Below are positions 1-12,779 of a stretch of DNA of 64,000 nt, piece after piece. The DNA is from Lytechinus variegatus (lineage: Eukaryota; Echinodermata; Echinoidea; Temnopleuroida; Toxopneustidae). Position 1 is the stretch's first letter; every line of letters starts with the position of its first letter. Location: positions 67,835,754-67,899,753 of the forward strand of contig NC_054741.1 in NCBI RefSeq assembly GCF_018143015.1, given 5' to 3'. Below the pieces are notes generated by a model. The model had not been told where the DNA came from, did no database searches, and saw only the letters and a program-made list of their open reading frames with translations. Made by a program: the position numbers and the translations under genes.

Positions 1-660
1 GGAAAATGGGCACATTTTTTTTCAAAAGGGCACTGTCTTAAAACAGTGGCATAATGAGTTAAAATTTGAATGTGGATAGATATGCCTTTATCATGTCACA
101 AGAAGTTGTGAAGGAAGTGAGCGAGCAAAAATTTTGACAATTTTATAACGGAAATCCAATTTTGTGATAGATTTTGACATAATATTCAGAAAAAATATAT
201 ATTTCACCCATCCCTCTTTCTTTTCATTTTCTATATATTTTTTTCATTGATCATATTTTTTTTTTTTGGGGGGGGGGAGGAGAGCCCCCCAAGCCCCTTC
301 CTCTGTACGCTACTGTTTATGTACCCCCAATCACATGACTAATTAAACTTTGCGCACATTGGATTAAACTTTGTAATTTTTCCTTCATTTCTTTGTTATA
401 AGGGGAACACGTATGTAACACATAAGATAGGCCCTTCTCAGGTAAAAGGGGTACAGAACACTTCGTGAGGGCACTATTTTTGGGTAAAAAGGGGCATGAA
501 AGGCGCCTGTCAAAAGGCAAATAGGGCACTTGCTAACGGCGTAAAGCGGGACCTTCTCTGGTACAGGGGGACATTTCAGGTCCGAGGGGGCATTTCTCTT
601 GCGTATTAAAAAGGGCACTTTTCGACCAGTGCTTCAAAAGTGGAGGGGAACTGTGCCCTC
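1..660. repeat. Dispersed repeat family A, copy 1 (cut by left edge)
   Basis: This stretch matches 56950-57560 in the same order. Shared blocks are a T-run followed by CAAAAGGGCACT, then GACAATTTT.ATAACG, then CCAATTTTGTGATAGATTTTGACATAATATTCAG (described here in pieces), then repeated lines of the type AAAGGGGCA/GGGCAC in the second half. It contains a T-run/G-run junction near 255-278. Short open frames on the minus strand come from the repeated low-complexity GGGCAC lines and are not convincing genes. The left end lies outside the window, so the full length is unknown. Confidence 0.7.
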
Positions 661-812
661 GGCTCCCAGGATCGTTGCCCCTGCACCCCTTATACATAAA
701 AGCCTACTGCTGGCTACAGGTCCGGAAAAATAATGGCATACCTAGACTGATGAGTATATAGGCCCTATACCTGCATTCGGGTTACAGCGCTTCTAAATAT
801 AGTTTGCTGATA

Positions 813-3570
813 TTCTTCAGTGTGTTTGTTTCGCATGTTATCCATGCACCTCTAATGATGTAAGCTTGTTGTTGGTGTTTTTTTTTTTTGGGGGGGTGGG
901 GTCTATGATTAGAATAGTATTTCATCATAGAAAAAAATGAATTTAAAAATACAAAGATTTCTTAAATTTTACCTATAGTGTGTGGCAAAAACAGACACTC
1001 ATTGCCAAATGGTAAAAACAATTAATGCAATGATATATGCTTATATGGAATCAACATTCAGAAGGCCTACATTCGCTGCTGAATGATGTAGCTAGACAAC
1101 ATCTGTAATACACTTCTGACGAATAAAACTCAAATACACACACAACAAACAAGGCCAAGGACAACGTAAGATAGACCAGTCAATAGATCAGTACTTAATC
1201 CTTTGTTTCGGATCATAATACCGGTATCTATCCCAAGATCTAGTAGTCTACAATCATAGACCTCTATACGTTTTTTAATACAGATGTATGACTCTGAAGT
1301 AATGAAAATCGATTCATTCATATGCTGTGACTATCTCTTATAAAATTTTCGACAATAAAAATAGTTTGAAACAAGTTCGGAACATTGGAGTCATTTCTTT
1401 ATGAAAGTAAGGTGTAAAAGGACTACTTGGGTCTGTGTTTACAGACTAGAGCCGCGCTGGCGGGTATTTTGAAAATCAGCTGTTCGCACATACACGCACA
1501 ATTCTGATTTTCTTCAGTGTGTTTATTTCGCATGTTATCAATGCACCTCTAATGATGTAAGCTTGTTGTTGGTGTTGATTTTTTTTTTGGGGGGGTGGGG
1601 TCTATGATTAGAATAGTATTTCATCATAGAAAAAAAAATGAATTTAAAAAATAAAAAGATTTTTTTTAATCTTACGTATAGTGTGTGGCTAAACCAGACA
1701 CTCATTGCCAAATGGTAAAAACAATTCATGCAATGATATATGATTATATGGAATCAACATTCATTGCTATAAGAAGGCCTACATTCGCTGCTGAATGATA
1801 ATTAAGCTAAACAACAACATCTGCAATACACTTCTGACGAATAAAACTCAAATACACAACAAACACAAGGACAACGTAAAATGACCAGTCAATAGATCAG
1901 TACTTAATCCTTTGTTTCGGATCATAATACCGGCATCTATCCCAAGATCTAGTAGTCTACAATCATAGACCTTTATACGTTTTTTAATACAGATGTAGGA
2001 CTCTGAAGTAATGAAAATCGATTCATTCATATGCTGTGACTATCTGTTATAAAATTTCAAAAAAAAAATAGTTTGAAACAAGTTCGGAACTTTGGAGTCA
2101 TTTCTTTATGAAAATAAGGTGTAAAAGGTCTACTAGGGTCTATGTTTACAGACTAGAGCCGCGCCGGCGGGTATTTTGAAAATCAGCTGTTCGCACATAT
2201 AAGTCTGATTTTCTTCAGTGTTTGTTTCGCATGTTATCCATGCACCTCTAATGATGTAAACTTGTTGTTGGTGTTGATTTTTTTTTTTTTGGGGGGGTGG
2301 GGTCTATGATTAGAATAGTATTTCATCATAGAAAAAAATGAATTTAAAAATACAAAGATTTTTTAAATTTTACCTATAGTGTGTGGCAAAAACAGGGTAA
2401 AAACAATTAATGCAATGATATATGCTTATATGGAATCAACATTCATTGCTATAAGGCCTACATTCGCTGCTGAATGATATAGCTAAACATCTGTAATACA
2501 CTTCTGACGAATAAAACTCAAATACACAACAAACAAGGCCAAGGACAACGTAAGATAGACCAGTCAATAGATCAGTACTTAATCTTTTGTTTCGGATCAT
2601 AATACCGGTATCTATCCCAAGATCTAGTAGTCTACAATCATAGACCTTTATACGTTTTTTAATACAGATGTAGGACTCTGAAGTAATGAAAATCGAATCA
2701 TTCATATGCTGTGACTATCTCTTATAAAATTTCGGACAATAAAAATAGTTTGAAACAAGTTCGGAACATTGGAGTCATTTCTTTATGAAAGTAAGGTTTA
2801 AAAGGACTACTTGGGTCTGTGTTTACAGACTAGAGCCGCGCTGGCGGGTATTTTGAAAATCAGCTGTTCGCACATACACGCACAATTCTGATTTTCTTCA
2901 GTGTGTTTATTTCGCATGTTATCAATGCACCTCTAATTATGTAAGCTTGTTGTTGGTGTTGATTTTTTTTTGGGGGGTGGGGTCTATGATTAGAATAGTA
3001 TTTCATCATAGAAAAAAATGAATTTAAATCTTACGTATAGTGTGTGGCTAAAACAGACACTCATTGCCAAATGGTAAAAACAATTAATGCAATGATATAT
3101 GATTATATGGAATCAACATTCATTGCTATAAGAAGGCCTACATTCGCTGCTGAATGATATTTAAGCTAAACAACAACAACATCTGTAATACACTTCTGAC
3201 GAATAAAACTCAAATACATACACAACAAACAAGGCCAAGGACAACGTAAAATGACCAGTCAATAGATCAGTACTTAATCCTTTGTTTCATCTGGTAGTCT
3301 ACAATCATAGACCTTTTTACATTTTTTAATACAGATGTATGACTCTGAATTAATGAAAATCGATTCATTCATATGCTGTGACTATCTCTTATATAATTTC
3401 CGACAATAAAAATAGTTTGAAACAAGTTCGGAACTTTGGAGTCATTTCTTTATGAAAATAAGGTGTAAAAGGACTACTTGGGTCTGTGTTTACAGACTAG
3501 AGCCGCGCTGGCGGGTATTTTGAAAATCAGCTGTTCGCACATACATGTACAGTACACGCACAATTCTGAT
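813..3570. repeat. Four tandem ~700 bp units
   Basis: Four head-to-tail copies begin at TTCTTCAGTG near 813, 1510, 2211 and 2894, so the period is about 697, 701 and 683 bp; the last copy ends near 3570. Each unit contains, in order, CGCATGTTATC.ATGCACC, a T-run/G-run junction, CTATGATTAGAATAGTATTTC, a region around AATGCAATGATATATG, and the closing block GCCGCGC.GGCGGGTATTTTG. Copies differ by small indels and scattered substitutions, which suggests fairly recent duplication. A minus-strand open frame of about 60 codons beginning MNESIFITSESYICIKKRI is present in units 1-3 (unit 3 reads MNDS) and decays in unit 4. I do not recognise it as any protein family. Confidence 0.9.
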
Positions 3571-4246
3571 TATCCCTGGTCCATGGTGAGTAAGTTATCG
3601 ATTATTTTTGTTTTGTATGTTTATCAATATCAATCATGATTAGATCTAGAATTACGCAATTTTCCAATGTATACGATTAGCCTATATATATGGCTGTTCT
3701 TTGTCAGAACTTTAACTTTTTTTGAGTTACGCTGTCTGATGAACGCATTAACTCAGTCGAGTCAGACGAGCACAGCCACAGGCTCTCGGGGCTCGGCTCG
3801 CCTTTTGCCGTGCCTGCGTGTCCCCGGAGCATGCCTGGCCCACTCATTCAATGAACTCTTACCATGCTTACTCTTCAGACAGTGGGCAGCCGTCTGTTTC
3901 GATTTTATATATATATCTTTTTTTTAAATCTGGTGAGTGGAGCACACGTAGTTTAGTGAACAACCAATATAACAGAGACCGAAGCTCTGGTCTAAGTATT
4001 TTTACTAGACAGCTGACAGCCGTCTGCATGGTCTGTTTCGAGAAGTTTGTTAACAATAACAATTTTTTTTTCTCATCGTTTTATTATCTGACTGTATTTG
4101 GTGAGTGGAGCCAACGGAGTTCAACAGACAGTCTACACTATTAGGGGGGGGGGGGGAGGGTCGGGTGTCCAGACACTTTATATTCTTGAGCTCGATTTGA
4201 AGCATTCTTTTTTTATCTTTGGAATACATTATGATGTAGGCTAGGG
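3571..4246. other. Non-coding stretch with a small diverged duplication
   Basis: No gene is recognised. Two segments resemble each other: 3885-3955 (GCAGCCGTCTGTTTCGATTT, later CTGGTGAGTGGAGC) and about 4013-4115 (ACAGCCGTCTGCATGGTCTG, later TTGGTGAGTGGAGC). Two short plus-strand open frames cross the region but show no recognisable domain. Confidence 0.5.
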
Positions 4247-4860
4247 CAGGGGAAGGTGGGGTAAGTTGTGACAATTTTTATATTTTGCATGTTACTAATT
4301 GAAACAACCAATAATATTGTAGAATTACATGTAACAATAATTACCTTGCCTTTAAATTTGATTCTTTGGAAATATTTTTCGCCTATATGTAACTTTCTAC
4401 CCCCACACTTAACATGCTTAAAGTCAATGTAACCTTTGAAAAAAAAGAAAGTGGGGTAAGAAAGTTGTGCCCCCTTCTGGGGTTAGTTGAGCCACGAAAA
4501 CTATATACAAACTCTATGCGAGAAGAACCAGCTTGTCATTTTTTTAAATTTTAAATGTATTGTTTAACTTTGTGTGCAGCCGATTTAAAAAATTCTCAAA
4601 CGAAGATGAAATATGTGCACAAGTGCATCTATTAGAACTAATAAACCCTGAAAACAATCATTATTGAGAATGAAAAGCTAAAACTACAAGGCAAACCCTG
4701 ATTTTGTAAATAGGCGTCTTATAGACACCTAAATAGTACACATAAGTGTATGGGATGAAAGTAAGATGGTGTTTCCGGTCACTTTATATTTCAATTTTTG
4801 AAACAATAATTATTTTCAACCGCAATTTTTCTGGGCTTCATTTTTGTAACATATTACAGA

Positions 4861-7312
4861 CCAGGCGCGTAGCCGGGGGGGGGGGGTGGGGGCAGTCGCC
4901 CCCCACAAAACGTCACCAAAAGAAAAAAAGAAGGGAAAAAGAGAGGAGAAAAGGAAAAGGGAAGGAAAGGTAGCTTTGTGATTTTTTTATTTTATTTTTT
5001 CTGAAAAGAGAAACTCCTTCATTCTTGCTCTATATTTTTATATGAATTTTGCTTGTGCGCGGTTAAGTGACAATATTGAAGTTCTCCATTGTTTCCCCCA
5101 CCCTTTCACTAACGCTATTTTTCCACCTCAGCTATGGGTCAATCCATGTCAATTCAACCAATGCTTGTCACCCGACCCCCTTCGATTTTCTTTAAACTCG
5201 CACTAAATGTTCCCCCAAGTGTCTGACGGAAAAATCTGAAATATTTTGCCCCAAGGTCAAATGGTTGCTAAGATACGGCCTCCCTTAGCAACCAATGCGT
5301 GGACAAACATCAAAGTTTTAAAAAAAATTTGCTATTTTTGATTGACTGCTGCAACCAAGTTTGATGAGGTAGAGAGCTTATTTTCTGGAAATTGGAAGAA
5401 CTTTTTAGTCTTAACATGCACAGTATGTTACGGCACAGATCTGACCAGCCGTTATTGCACTCGAGGTCGCCGAAAACGGTGTTAAGCTTCCAAGTCAGTG
5501 ATTTCGGGTGCACTTTTGGAAGCTCATAACTTTCAAATTCAATTAGCTTAGTGCCCAATATTATGCATCAAAGACTATCACTTGCTAAACAGACCTACAA
5601 AAAATTGGCCCAAACGTGCGCGTCGTTTTCTTGTAGGGCGCCCTCATAGTTGGATTTTTTCTAAAAGTTGCCAAGTTCAAGGTCACGGATCACCCCTCGT
5701 CCCATCGAGGAGCAACACCAATTTCTGTATACTGATAGACAATTACCTATATTTTCATGGGATACTTAAAATTTTTTGTGACCGAAAATGTTAAATAGCT
5801 CGTTTACGCATTCGAAAATGGTCGTAAACACCCCCAAACCAATGTAAAACGATACATACAGTTTATCAGCACATTTCAAATTGCAATAAATCAGAAATGA
5901 AAAGCCAACAAATACTGGTATTGTCTGTAATAAGTACTAAAAGGATATGCATCACAAATAGTTTGACTAATTTGGCAAAGACCTTTAAAAATACAGCTGG
6001 AAATCATCATAAACAATAAATCATGTCGAATATCTGTGATTATAGGGCGCTAAACTGTATTTACACGCACTTTCACTTGTGTGTCATTTAAACACAAATG
6101 ATTATTTTAAGCTGATAATTGCCAATCTTGTTCCTTTTAGGTTCTATTTCAATATCCAAATAACAAAGCAAAATCTCTACCTTTTGACCTTGACATTGAT
6201 CTAAAAATAGCTGAAAATGCCTTAAATTAGCATATTCACAACACCCGTGAGCTTTACAACACATTTCAGAATTGATTTTCTCACAGACTAAAAGCCTGAT
6301 CATGTTGATATTTGCACTATTGATAGTCCATAATGATTACTTGGATGATCTATTATTAATTCATTTTTTTACAACACAATGACCTTCAAGAGATGGCTGA
6401 AATTCACCCAAAATCTTTAATCTGCCAATATCCTATCGTTAAAGGTTGTTTACACCGACTTTCACTTATGTGTCATTTTAAGACAAATGATGATTTTAAG
6501 CTGATAATTGCAAATTAGGTTTCTTTCAGGTTGTATTTTAATATCCAAATAATACGTATAGTCACATCTTAATATCTTTTGACCTTGAAATTTAACTAAA
6601 AATAGCTTCAAGTCAAAGAAATTAGGCATTCTTTCTTATATAATTTCAATAAATCACAGAAGTTTCAACTTTTTGCGCACTATTTTCCTTGTAATGAAGT
6701 TCAATAATCTTAGAAAATAAATTGAATTAGAGCCGATAGGGTACGAGATACCTGCATTTGATGAAACGTCCGCCCTTAACAATTTCAGAGTTTCATTGCT
6801 CTGCGCAGGAAGGAATATCTTCCTCCTGACAAATAAATTTCTTCTCTGTTTTGCGAGTTAAAGATATGCACTGTCGCTATTTAACTGTTTGTAATCAATT
6901 CTGATCTGTCCAAGAGAAGTATTCAATATATCTTTGAGAATACCCTTTTCTTGAGACCCTTTCCATGGAAAAAAATTGATAAACGGTTTAGCTTCCGCGC
7001 TTTGCGCGGGGTTATTAGTATTCTAATTTCCTCCATTTTGTATTCCTTTTTTGTGCGTTCACAATCACTTTTGAAAACAAGGTTCAAAATCGTCAACTGA
7101 ATTGGAGCTGATATAGGTACTAGAGACAAGAGAGATGGCTCCTTTTCATTTTAATTTATGAAACACCAAAAGCTTTGCACTTCGCAAGGGAGGGGGAAAT
7201 TCCCCCTCCCTGCACCCAACCCCTAGGGAGCGTGCTTTGCGCTCTCTGTAAGTGTTTGGCACGCTTCACGTGCATTTACCGCCCCCTCCGAAATGAATTC
7301 CTGGCTACGTGG
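4861..7312. mobile_element. Nested element with GTAGCC-type ends
   Basis: The left boundary reads CCAGGCGCGTAGCC followed by a G-run. The right boundary, read in reverse complement, is CCACGTAGCCAGGAATTC preceded by TAA, and just inside it lies a GGGGGAAATTCCCCC palindrome (7191-7205). These inverted ends lie inside the larger element. No long coding frame is present; minus-strand frames of 70-80 codons near 5310-5558 and 6088-6303 carry no motif I recognise. Boundaries are approximate. Confidence 0.5.
6055..6610. repeat. Direct duplication inside the nested element
   Basis: About 160 bp beginning TTTACACGCACTTTCACTTG near 6059 is repeated near 6449 as TTTACACCGACTTTCACTTA. Both copies continue through AAGCTGATAATTGC, ATATCCAAATAA and TTTTGACCTTGA to CTAAAAATAGCT. 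The offset is about 390 bp and divergence is clearly visible. Confidence 0.8.
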
Positions 7313-7941
7313 TTACCACAGACACAGGTGACAAGTGTGACCTTCTAGCTCAGATTTTTTACAGTCAAACCAATGTTAACCAATCACTTTAAAGTCTTTA
7401 CACTTGCTAATTAGCTGTAAATACTAACATCCTCTATAAATAAAAGAACTTTCATAAGAATTTGCTCCTTTCTGCCTGCATATCATAGGCTTTTTAAGGT
7501 TTGTTGTTTTTCTCATTATACATTACCATAAGAATTACCATGGCTCAACTTGCCCCATGTTGGTTGGCTCAACTTACCCATTGAGAACTTCATGCAATCT
7601 TTTCACATCCACACATTTTTTATGCATCCATCTTGTAAAGACCATGACAAGAATGAGAATCTATACCTGGACTAACGATATTGTTCTTATTATATATTTA
7701 AAGACGTGTGTGTAAAAAGCAATGATCTCTTTCAAACCCTTTAAATTTTTTTGGCTGAAATTTGTATATTTTCCTCTAAAAGTACTTTTTGTTTCAAATG
7801 TTTCAAAACAAAGTGGTTGGGTTAAGGGTTACATGTATGTAATGCATGACACCACCATATTAAATGTCTGACTGATTCATTATTGGCCTGGGGGTGGTGG
7901 CTCAACTTGCCCCCATGCTCAACTTACCCAGCCTTCCCCTA

Positions 7942-8400
7942 CACTGAATTCAATACTACCAGTAGTTGTAATCATCTATTTTGTTCTCTAATATTTTCTA
8001 ACATTTTGTACTTATAAATTGATGAAACTTCGCTCGTAAAAAATGTGTGAATTCAATGCAATGGACAAACAATACTATTTACATAAACAATGCTAAAGTA
8101 AAAATCCAATGATCATAAACGTTGGTTATATTATAAGTAAACTTTATGGAAGTTTATATAACAACACAAGCTTCAAGAATATAAATAAATATATGTTCAA
8201 CATTTCAAAGTTAAAGATCTGAGACATTATTGCTTCATGTATTAAACATGACATTGGGCCTACCCTACGATTTGAAATGCGCCTTTTCATATGAACTTTC
8301 TCTAGCCATTTCTATCATAGATGCGATGAACTTATCCTCATTTAAGAAAATATATGTAAAATGAAATAAATAAATGATTAAGTTTTCTATTGGTTTTTTA
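7942..8400. other. AT-rich non-coding stretch
   Basis: No gene, inverted repeat or tandem array was recognised here. The sequence is AT-rich with stop codons frequent in all frames. Confidence 0.6.
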
Positions 8401-9237
8401 TACCCCCGCAGACGAAGTCTGGAGGGGGCATTAAGCCCCTGTCCGTCCGCTCATCCCCCACTGGGTTTCTGCACGATAACTCAACAAATATTTAATGGAT
8501 TTTAAAAATGTTTGGTGTGTAGGTATATGACACCAAAGTACATTCTAAGTTCGAATTCGGAGTCTGCAGGTCAAAGGTCACAGCTCATTTAATATGCGAG
8601 TTGGTTTCCGCACCATAACTTGAGAAATACTTAATTGATCAATTTAAAAGAAAATTTGGTGTGTGGGTAGATGACTCCAGAATATGCGAGTTGGTTTCCG
8701 AGCTAACTCAACAAACATTTTATGGATTTTAAAAATTTGTGGTGTATAGGTAGATGACAAAATACAGGCATTTGGAGTCCGCAAGTCAAAGGTCACAGCT
8801 CATTAAATATGCACAATAACTAAAAAAAAAATTATAGATTTTTAAAATTTGTGGTGTGTAGGTACATGTGGATGACACCGGAATAAGGCTAAGTTAGAAT
8901 TTGGAGTCCGCAGGTCAAAGGTCACAGCTCATTAAATATGCGCGGTAACTCGAAAAATTTTAATGGATTTTTAAAATGTTTGGTGTGTAGGTAGATGACA
9001 CTAAAATACATGCTAAGTTTGAATTTGGAGTCTGCAGGTCAAAGGTCACACTAACAGCTCATTGAATATATGAGTTGGTTTCCGCACAGTAACTTGACAA
9101 ATATTTATTGGATTTTAAAATTTTGGGGGTTGTAGGTAGATGACATCAAAATATAGGCTAAGTTTGAATTTGGAGTCTGTATTTCTGATTGCGTTAAGCA
9201 GGGGCATCTGTGTGCTTTGGACATGTCAAATATCTAG
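8401..9237 (+). mobile_element. Dispersed repeat with internal ~130 bp units; possibly Helitron-like non-autonomous
   Basis: The element opens with a palindromic head (CCCCCGCAGACGAAGTCTGG then AGGGGG) and ends near GCATCTGTGTGCTTTGGACA followed about 15 bases later by CTAG. Between them lie four to six diverged units of roughly 120-135 bp built around TTAATGGATTTTAAAAATGT, GGTGTGTAGGTAGATGACA, GGAGTC.GCAGGTCAAAGGTC and ACAGCTCATTAAATATGC. A short hairpin-like block followed by CTAG is the sort of 3' end used by Helitron-type elements, and internal tandem repeats are common in their non-autonomous relatives; that placement is inference. There is no coding sequence. Confidence 0.6.
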
Positions 9238-10301
9238 TTCCTGATAACACTTGAAATTCATTCTCTAATTTGCACTACCCCCTAATTCCCCCAGCTTTTT
9301 TAATAGTGGTTGATCAGGACAAATAAGGGTGAGAATATAAATGGCCCCTCCCCCTGTTGGCGAAATCTGGGTCCATCCTTGACACAATCATTTCTGAAAT
9401 TTACAACTTTTTAGTTAAGAATAGGTGTTGGTACTGCAAAGTCACATGATATCCAATCAGTGTATGTCGAAAAACTTTAGTATGACCTCGTTAAACATTA
9501 TCCATAATGCTGATTTTTATGAAAAATCAAAGATTTACTCTATGTACTGGTAATTAAATACAGCCTCCAAACTAATTTTCTATTCACAGACTCTTCGTAG
9601 GATTCTAATCAAATATACTTAAAAAAGATGTTATACAGATAAGTCCCAAAAGTTGCACAAGACTTAAAAGAAAAAGATCATTTGACAATGCACTGCATTT
9701 ATCGTGAAAATTTAGAGGGTCCGGAGGGTGGATTCCAAACCTTTCCCCGGCCTTATTTACGGTCAACCCTTTTCAACAATAATGACTTCAACAGAAGATA
9801 GCCTTTAATTTTAAAGAACAAACCTTCCCCATCAAAAAGTTGATTTGAATAAAAAGAGAAAAATCCAACAAGCATTTAAATCAGAAAATTTCATTGATAT
9901 CGGATGTAAAGTAAGAAAGCTACATGACATTTTAAAAATGTGCTTAATGTCAAAAGCAGTAAATGAAAATGATTTACATCATCCACTCATTATTGAACCC
10001 AAAATTAGCATTTTTAGGGCTTTATTTGATTAATTAGTGCAAACTTGATTTTACGCATAAATTTGCATAATTAATTACCATAATACCAGTGAGATTTTTC
10101 GCAGAAAAATGGCTTTGGTCATAATGGATCATAGCAATCTGAGAGTGAGCCCATTTGCTAGGAGACCAGTCTGACAAAGTGTGCATTTGGATTGTGGATG
10201 TAAGTTTGACTTTATCCTGATGATATTTTTGCTGGTTTCTTGTGGTCTATTTACTTTGGTTATTTAGATAATATTTGTCATTTATGTCTTTCTGTTTATA
10301 G
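9238..10301. other. AT-rich stretch upstream of the broken spliced gene
   Basis: No recognisable gene. A 62-codon plus-strand open frame (9845-10033) is lysine/isoleucine-rich with no motif and no flanking splice consensus that I trust. Upstream exons of the broken gene at 10302 may lie here or further left, but I could not identify any. Confidence 0.45.
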
Positions 10302-10923
10302 ACCAAGGTTGGATTCCTTATGGTTGGTTACACTCACAAGGATATTTATAAACTTTTCTCACGCATATCAAGTCATCTAAAGAAAAAGAACATCACTACT
10401 CCCCCAAACTTTTCTAATCCATCCCAGCTTCTTTCCAACGAGCAGACTGCATCACAACATCAGAGCACATCAGTCATATCTTTGATGTACGTCAATGGCT
10501 TCTTCAGTATCAACATACCATGCAGTATGCCAGTATCACAGTAAACCAAACATTTTTACGTTTACAATGAACCAAGAAGAAAAGGCCACCCTCCAAACCA
10601 AAGACTGGTCAACCAACCCACACAGCCGTCACATCCTGAAACCGCATCCAGATGCACAGCCCATACTTGTTGAGAAATCATTTGAAGATATGCCATCTCT
10701 CTGTCAAACTACAACCCTATCTGGAACCAGAAGATATCGATGCATGGAAATCTTTGTGTGAGCTACTCATACTTGAAGAAGATGACAATGGAGGTATGAA
10801 TTTAACTATTTTCCCCTAATTTGAGTATGCTTCAATTTATTTAAGCAACAATGTAAAGATAGAACTTTGCTAAGAAAACAAATATTTTAAACTGAATTGA
10901 ATACACTGTAGAATTATTTTTAA

Positions 10924-11602
10924 AGCCCCCTCACACCTGACCGAATGTAGGCGGACGAAGGGTGATGAATGGGAAAAAAATTCTGTCAAATCATGCGATC
11001 AGTAACTATTGTCAAATTTTATCAATGAACGCTATAAAGGATAAATATGACGTGCGAGGGGTATAGATTTTTCGGTTCACCTCTTTGAGTAAATTCCAGC
11101 CAAGGCGAGCGAAGGGTTGATATAACCCATTAATACGAACAAACAGTGAGCAATGGTTTGATATGGCGTGCGATTAGAAACAAAGACAAGGGAATATACT
11201 TGTACCTGTACTTGTACATTTGTGTCATCGTGTTGCTTCGTGCATGGTTAAGGGTTCTTTCGAGATCGGTCCACTTTGACGAAAGCGCGATGAGGGGCTA
11301 TGAGTGCCAATAACACACGAGCGATAAACATGATAAATGAACGATTACTGCAAACTAAATAAGAGATGCGAATTCAAACAGATGACCAATGATTTTTCAA
11401 TTTGTCGGGAATATTGAACATAGTAAAAATTTCTGCGTGAATATGAATAATCGCAGCTATTTGTCCAGAAGGTGTACAAACCCAAACATGAAGGGTAAAT
11501 ATGATTTACTATCAGTTACCAAATCCAATTTTGTAAAAAAATGACTATCGCCAGCCATCGCAAGACATATTTCAGGCAATTCGGTTAGGTGTGACGGGGC
11601 CT
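10924..11602. mobile_element. TTAA-flanked inverted-repeat element (679 bp)
   Basis: TTAA flanks both sides (10920-10923 and 11603-11606). The left end AGCCCCCTCACACCTGACCG matches the reverse complement of the right end, AGGCCCCGTCACACCTAACC. The interior has many CGA-rich short words but no long open frame. TTAA duplication is typical of piggyBac and Kolobok elements; without a transposase the choice is open. It sits in the first recognised intron of the broken gene at 10302. Confidence 0.8.
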
Positions 11603-12346
11603 TTAAATCAGAAAAAATTGCACTAGATGAGCTGGTACAGGATCAATCAAAATCATCACTTAAACCAACATGTTGACATAGTTTAGATGTACCCCAACCA
11701 CTTCAGATCTCAACCACTGATCATGCTGTTACAACAACAATAACAAAACTTACATGATGCATATCATATACTCCAAAATTTGACTGTTAACTGTATTATA
11801 ACTTTTCAAATCCATCTTAATCATGCTATTAATTTGTTAGATCAGAATTTGGCTATTTATCTGAAAATAAGGATCCAAGATTACTACATTTTGGTCTGAT
11901 TACTCTCTGTTAGGATACTTATTAGGATTCTATGTATCAAAAGTACATTACAATTACATGTAAAGCTATGAAAAAAAATTGAATTTTATCTCCTATTTTT
12001 GATCTTGAAATATTTTTCTATCATTTTTTTATATTGCTAACATTATTTAAATGATTAATAACATTAAAAAAATTTCTTTTAATCACAAGCAAGAATAATG
12101 ATACATAATTTGATGAAGTTTTGCTACATACAGATTTAATTTATAAATTCATAAACTCACATTTATGAGCAATTGTAGGTTTGAAATACTCTCTCAAAAT
12201 GTGTGAAACTTTGGAACTGGAATTTGGTCTTGAAAGAAAAAAAAACGAAATGCCACTGCACCTACTCTTTTCATTATAGATTCATCGTGAAAAAATATTG
12301 AAAGGGGGGGGGGTGAATAGCACCCCTTGCTATGTATGTATAGGAT

Positions 12347-12621
12347 ATCGAAGTGTGATGTCATCTTTTTTCCTATTTTGTGTTTTACCATTTTTTATAC
12401 CATATTTCATTTGAGCATGATGAAAGACCTCTACAACTAAAATTTCATGAGTATCAGTCCATGGGGGTTTAAGATACATGTACATGTATGACCTCGTGAA
12501 TACATAATTAGCCCCATTGAAGTCAATTTATTTCTGGGGGCATTTCATCATGCACTTTCGAAATATGGTATAAAAATTCTTAAATGCGAAAAAAGTGACA
12601 TCATCACTTTGGTACTCGATA
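12347..12621. mobile_element. Foldback element with long inverted arms
   Basis: The left arm (about 12347-12430) contains ATCGAAGTGTGATGTCATC, TTTTTTATACCATATTTC and GCATGATGAAA. The right arm (about 12541-12621) carries these in reverse complement: TTTCATCATGC, GAAATATGGTATAAAAA, GACATCATCACTTTGG and TCGAT. Arms of about 75 bp with a ~110 bp centre and no open frame fit a miniature inverted-repeat element. Confidence 0.65.
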
Positions 12622-12779
12622 GATGAGAGTTAAATGTTTCTGATAAAGATTAATTGTTAGAATTTGTAGAACAACCACAAATATCTTGTTCTCTTTTAAC
12701 CAAATATATGTAACTGCTTGAGGGTCATCTTCAAATTTCACCTTACCCTAAGTTACCCAGGCTATTTTGTGAGCTTACA

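Larger units (their letters stand above)
4247..7941. mobile_element. Large inverted-repeat DNA element (non-autonomous), host of a nested insertion
   Basis: The left end reads CAGGGGAAGGTGGGGTAAGT and the right end, read in reverse complement, TAGGGGAAGGCTGGGTAAGT, giving terminal inverted repeats of about 22 bp. Subterminal copies of the motif GGGGTTAGTTGAGCC / GGCTCAACTTGCCCC occur near 4480-4495 on the left and 7540-7580 and 7900-7920 on the right, in inverted orientation. No transposase frame was found. The middle is occupied by a second element (4861-7312). No clear target-site duplication was resolved, so the superfamily is left open; a CAGGGG end would fit hAT-like elements. Confidence 0.7.

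Noticed and set aside
9845-10033. 62-codon plus-strand frame as an upstream exon of the broken gene
   Set aside because: No family resemblance, low-complexity Lys/Ile composition and no matching donor.
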